DNA of 16,188 nt, from positions 1 through 16,188 of the forward strand of contig JAICIG010000148.1 in the NCBI GenBank assembly GCA_025924495.1, written 5' to 3'. A model generated the notes under the pieces. It was given only the letters and a program-made list of their open reading frames with translations, did no database searches and was not told the DNA's origin. The position numbers and the translations under genes were made by a program. The stretch is from Pirellulales bacterium. Lineage in GTDB: Bacteria > Planctomycetota > Planctomycetia > Pirellulales > JAICIG01. The number at the start of each line of letters is the position of its first letter. Position 1 is the first letter of the stretch. Shown here piece after piece: positions 14,511-16,188 of this stretch.

Positions 14511-16188
14511 ATGCCGCCATGATCGCATTGGCCGAGCGGCTGGGCATCGCCCTTTTGCACTCGCTGTGGCAAGGAGCGATTGTCGGATGCATTCTCTTAG
14601 GCGTGTTGCCCGCGTTAAAAGGCGCCAAGGCCCAGGTCCGCTATCTCGTCTGCTGGGCGGCGCTGATGTTGATGTTAGCGTTGCCGATCGCGACGTTTCT
14701 CGCGGCCCGCGTCGGCAGAAATGACCAAGCCGAACCGCCGCTGCGCGAATCGGCCTTAGCCGCCAGCGCCGCCACCGCATTGGAAGCAGCCGCCACGCTT
14801 CTGCCCGCGGAACTGCCCGGACAAAGGATGTTGGGTGTCTTGCCTGTTGCTGCAGAAGATCATGAGGGTCATAAAGATCTCGTCGGCACAACTCAGCAGG
14901 AAACGCCGCAGCATCCAACGGCCGTCGTCCGTCGCTGGCTTTCGCCCCGCGCCGAAACTTTGTTGCTTGCGATGGTCGCTGCCTGGTGCGGCGGTGTGCT
15001 GGTGCTTTCATGCAGAGTGGCGGGCGGCTATTTGCTGGCGGCACGGCTCACGCGCCGCATGATCGCGCCCTTGGATGAGTCATGGCAGCGTTGCGCTCTG
15101 CTCCTGATCGAACGCATGGCGATCGGCGTTCCCGTCGAGCTGCTGCAATCGGCTCGCGTCGACGTGCCGGTCGTTATCGGCTGTCTTCGCCCCGTCATCT
15201 TGCTGCCGATCGGGCTTGTCTTGCAACTGCCGCTTTCGCAGGTCGAAGCGGTCCTCGCACATGAATTAGCTCACGTCCGCCGCTGCGACTTTTTATTCAA
15301 TGCCGTGCAGTGCCTGATTGAGACGCTGCTCTTTTATCATCCTTGCATGTGGTGGGTCTCCGCTCGCATTCGCGCCGAACGCGAGTGCTGCTGCGACGAA
15401 TTGGCGATCGCCGCCTGCGGCGACGCAGCAACCTACGCACGAGCATTAACCGGACTGGAAGAGATGCGCGCCCCGAGCCGACTGGCGCTAGCCCTCAATG
15501 GCGGCGGCAGCTTGCTGAGCCGGATCCGGCGAATTGCCGGCCACAGGCGCGCAAGCGACGTCGTGGGCGGCTGGCTGGCGGGTGTCCTGGCGGTCGCCGT
15601 GCCGCTCGTCGGCGGCGGCGCATGGGCGTGGGGTAGGGTGGCGCCAGAGGCAGCACGGTCCAATCCCGAAAGCTTCGCGAACGCGCCGCACGTGGCATCC
15701 GGCGACGAGAGCCTGTTTGGAGACGCCCTGGCGGTAACCGAGGACCTTGCGCGGGCGCTGTCGACCGTTCGCGATGCCCGCTCGGCGGCGATTGCAGCAG
15801 AGCAGCTCGTCGAACTTTCGCGAAGACAGGCCGACGTCGATCGACGCCTGCGGCGCCTGCGCAACACGATGAGCGTCGAGGCCGAACAAAAGCTCGCGCG
15901 GCGCTGGGCGCAACGGCTTGCTGACGCCGGCAAACGATTGAAGGCGGAAGTCGCTCGCGTCGAGCAGCTTCCCGGCGCCGTTGATGCACTACGCAGCTCG
16001 CTGTTGTTCCAAGCGATGGGGCTCCGCGCTGCCGAGAAAACAGCCGCTGGCGCTAGCCAAAACATTGAAGCTCAACCGCCTCTGTTGGCGATCATGAGGC
16101 CTCCCTTCGGCGCGCCGCCTACCGACCCGCTTGCGAGAATGATTGCCGACTATGGCGCCGACCAAATTGCGACCGTCGTCGTCGCCGG
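14507..16188 (+). CDS. blaR1: BlaR1-like M56-family membrane metalloprotease, 3' end outside window
   Basis: The frame opens at ATG 14507 (overlapping the blaI stop) and stays open for 560 codons to the right edge. Membrane segments: about 15-37 (LHSLWQGAIVGCILLGVL), 46-67 (YLVCWAALMLMLALPIATFL), 150-177 (LLLAMVAAWCGGVLVLSC) and 354-376 (GGWLAGVLAVAVPLVGGGAW). The cytoplasmic M56 protease lies between helices 3 and 4. It has VIGCLRPVILLP, the zinc motif HELAH (H252, E253, H256), and a probable third ligand at E293 (or E291) in ERECCCDELA. In BlaR1/MecR1 the extracytoplasmic domain after helix 4 is a penicillin-binding sensor. Here the visible 180 or so residues after helix 4 are charged and helix-forming (about 410-500), and no SxxK motif is seen. 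The input signal is therefore probably not beta-lactam, unless a sensor lies beyond the edge. Confidence 0.9.
   Translation, partial: MNAAMIALAERLGIALLHSLWQGAIVGCILLGVLPALKGAKAQVRYLVCWAALMLMLALPIATFLAARVGRNDQAEPPLRESALAASAATALEAAATLLPAELPGQRMLGVLPVAAEDHEGHKDLVGTTQQETPQHPTAVVRRWLSPRAETLLLAMVAAWCGGVLVLSCRVAGGYLLAARLTRRMIAPLDESWQRCALLLIERMAIGVPVELLQSARVDVPVVIGCLRPVILLPIGLVLQLPLSQVEAVLAHELAHVRRCDFLFNAVQCLIETLLFYHPCMWWVSARIRAERECCCDELAIAACGDAATYARALTGLEEMRAPSRLALALNGGGSLLSRIRRIAGHRRASDVVGGWLAGVLAVAVPLVGGGAWAWGRVAPEAARSNPESFANAPHVASGDESLFGDALAVTEDLARALSTVRDARSAAIAAEQLVELSRRQADVDRRLRRLRNTMSVEAEQKLARRWAQRLADAGKRLKAEVARVEQLPGAVDALRSSLLFQAMGLRAAEKTAAGASQNIEAQPPLLAIMRPPFGAPPTDPLARMIADYGADQIATVVVA

Overview
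The window is a high-GC bacterial chromosome segment with tightly packed genes. It most likely comes from a planctomycete of the Pirellula/Blastopirellula type. That is an inference from three markers: a secreted SHD1-domain protein with a beta-propeller-like body, a BlaI/M56 (BlaR1-like) regulator-protease pair, and a single-anchor MCE protein. No rRNA, tRNA, CRISPR array or insertion sequence was recognised.

Layout. (1) Positions 3-1280, plus strand: the C-terminal third or so of an RND multidrug efflux transporter, cut by the left edge. (2) Positions 10988-1277, minus strand: one eight-gene chemotaxis-type operon in the order cheA, cheW, soluble MCP, cheR, cheB, cheY, cheC, hybrid histidine kinase. 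Stop/start codons overlap at four junctions, and the gaps at two others are 13-16 bp. The last gene overlaps the RND gene tail-to-tail by 4 bp. (3) Positions 10989-11410: a 422-bp divergent intergenic region with a plausible che promoter overlaid by an inverted repeat. (4) Positions 11411-11974, plus: an MCE-domain gene whose 3' part looks degenerate and contains two perfect hairpins. (5) Positions 13853-11925, minus: a secreted SHD1 protein. (6) Positions 13854-14117: a divergent regulatory region with two related operator-like palindromes exactly 120 bp apart. (7) Positions 14118-16188, plus: blaI overlapping (ATGA) a blaR1-like M56 metalloprotease gene that runs off the right edge.

How the genes work together. 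The che operon encodes a complete phosphorelay: receptor, coupling protein, kinase, adaptation methyltransferase and methylesterase, response regulator, and a CheC phosphatase with both catalytic motifs. The receptor has no membrane segment and no recognisable ligand-binding domain. It is almost entirely coiled coil, built from tandem 28-residue repeats on both sides of a canonical MCP signalling tip. With no flagellar gene here, this may be an intracellular, FrzCD-like signalling array rather than classical flagellar chemotaxis. The terminal PAS-GAF hybrid kinase may add a second input. On the right, BlaI probably represses its own operon through an operator over its promoter, and perhaps the divergent SHD1 gene through the second palindrome. 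The M56 protease would relieve this repression, but its visible C-terminal part is coiled coil, not a beta-lactam-binding domain.
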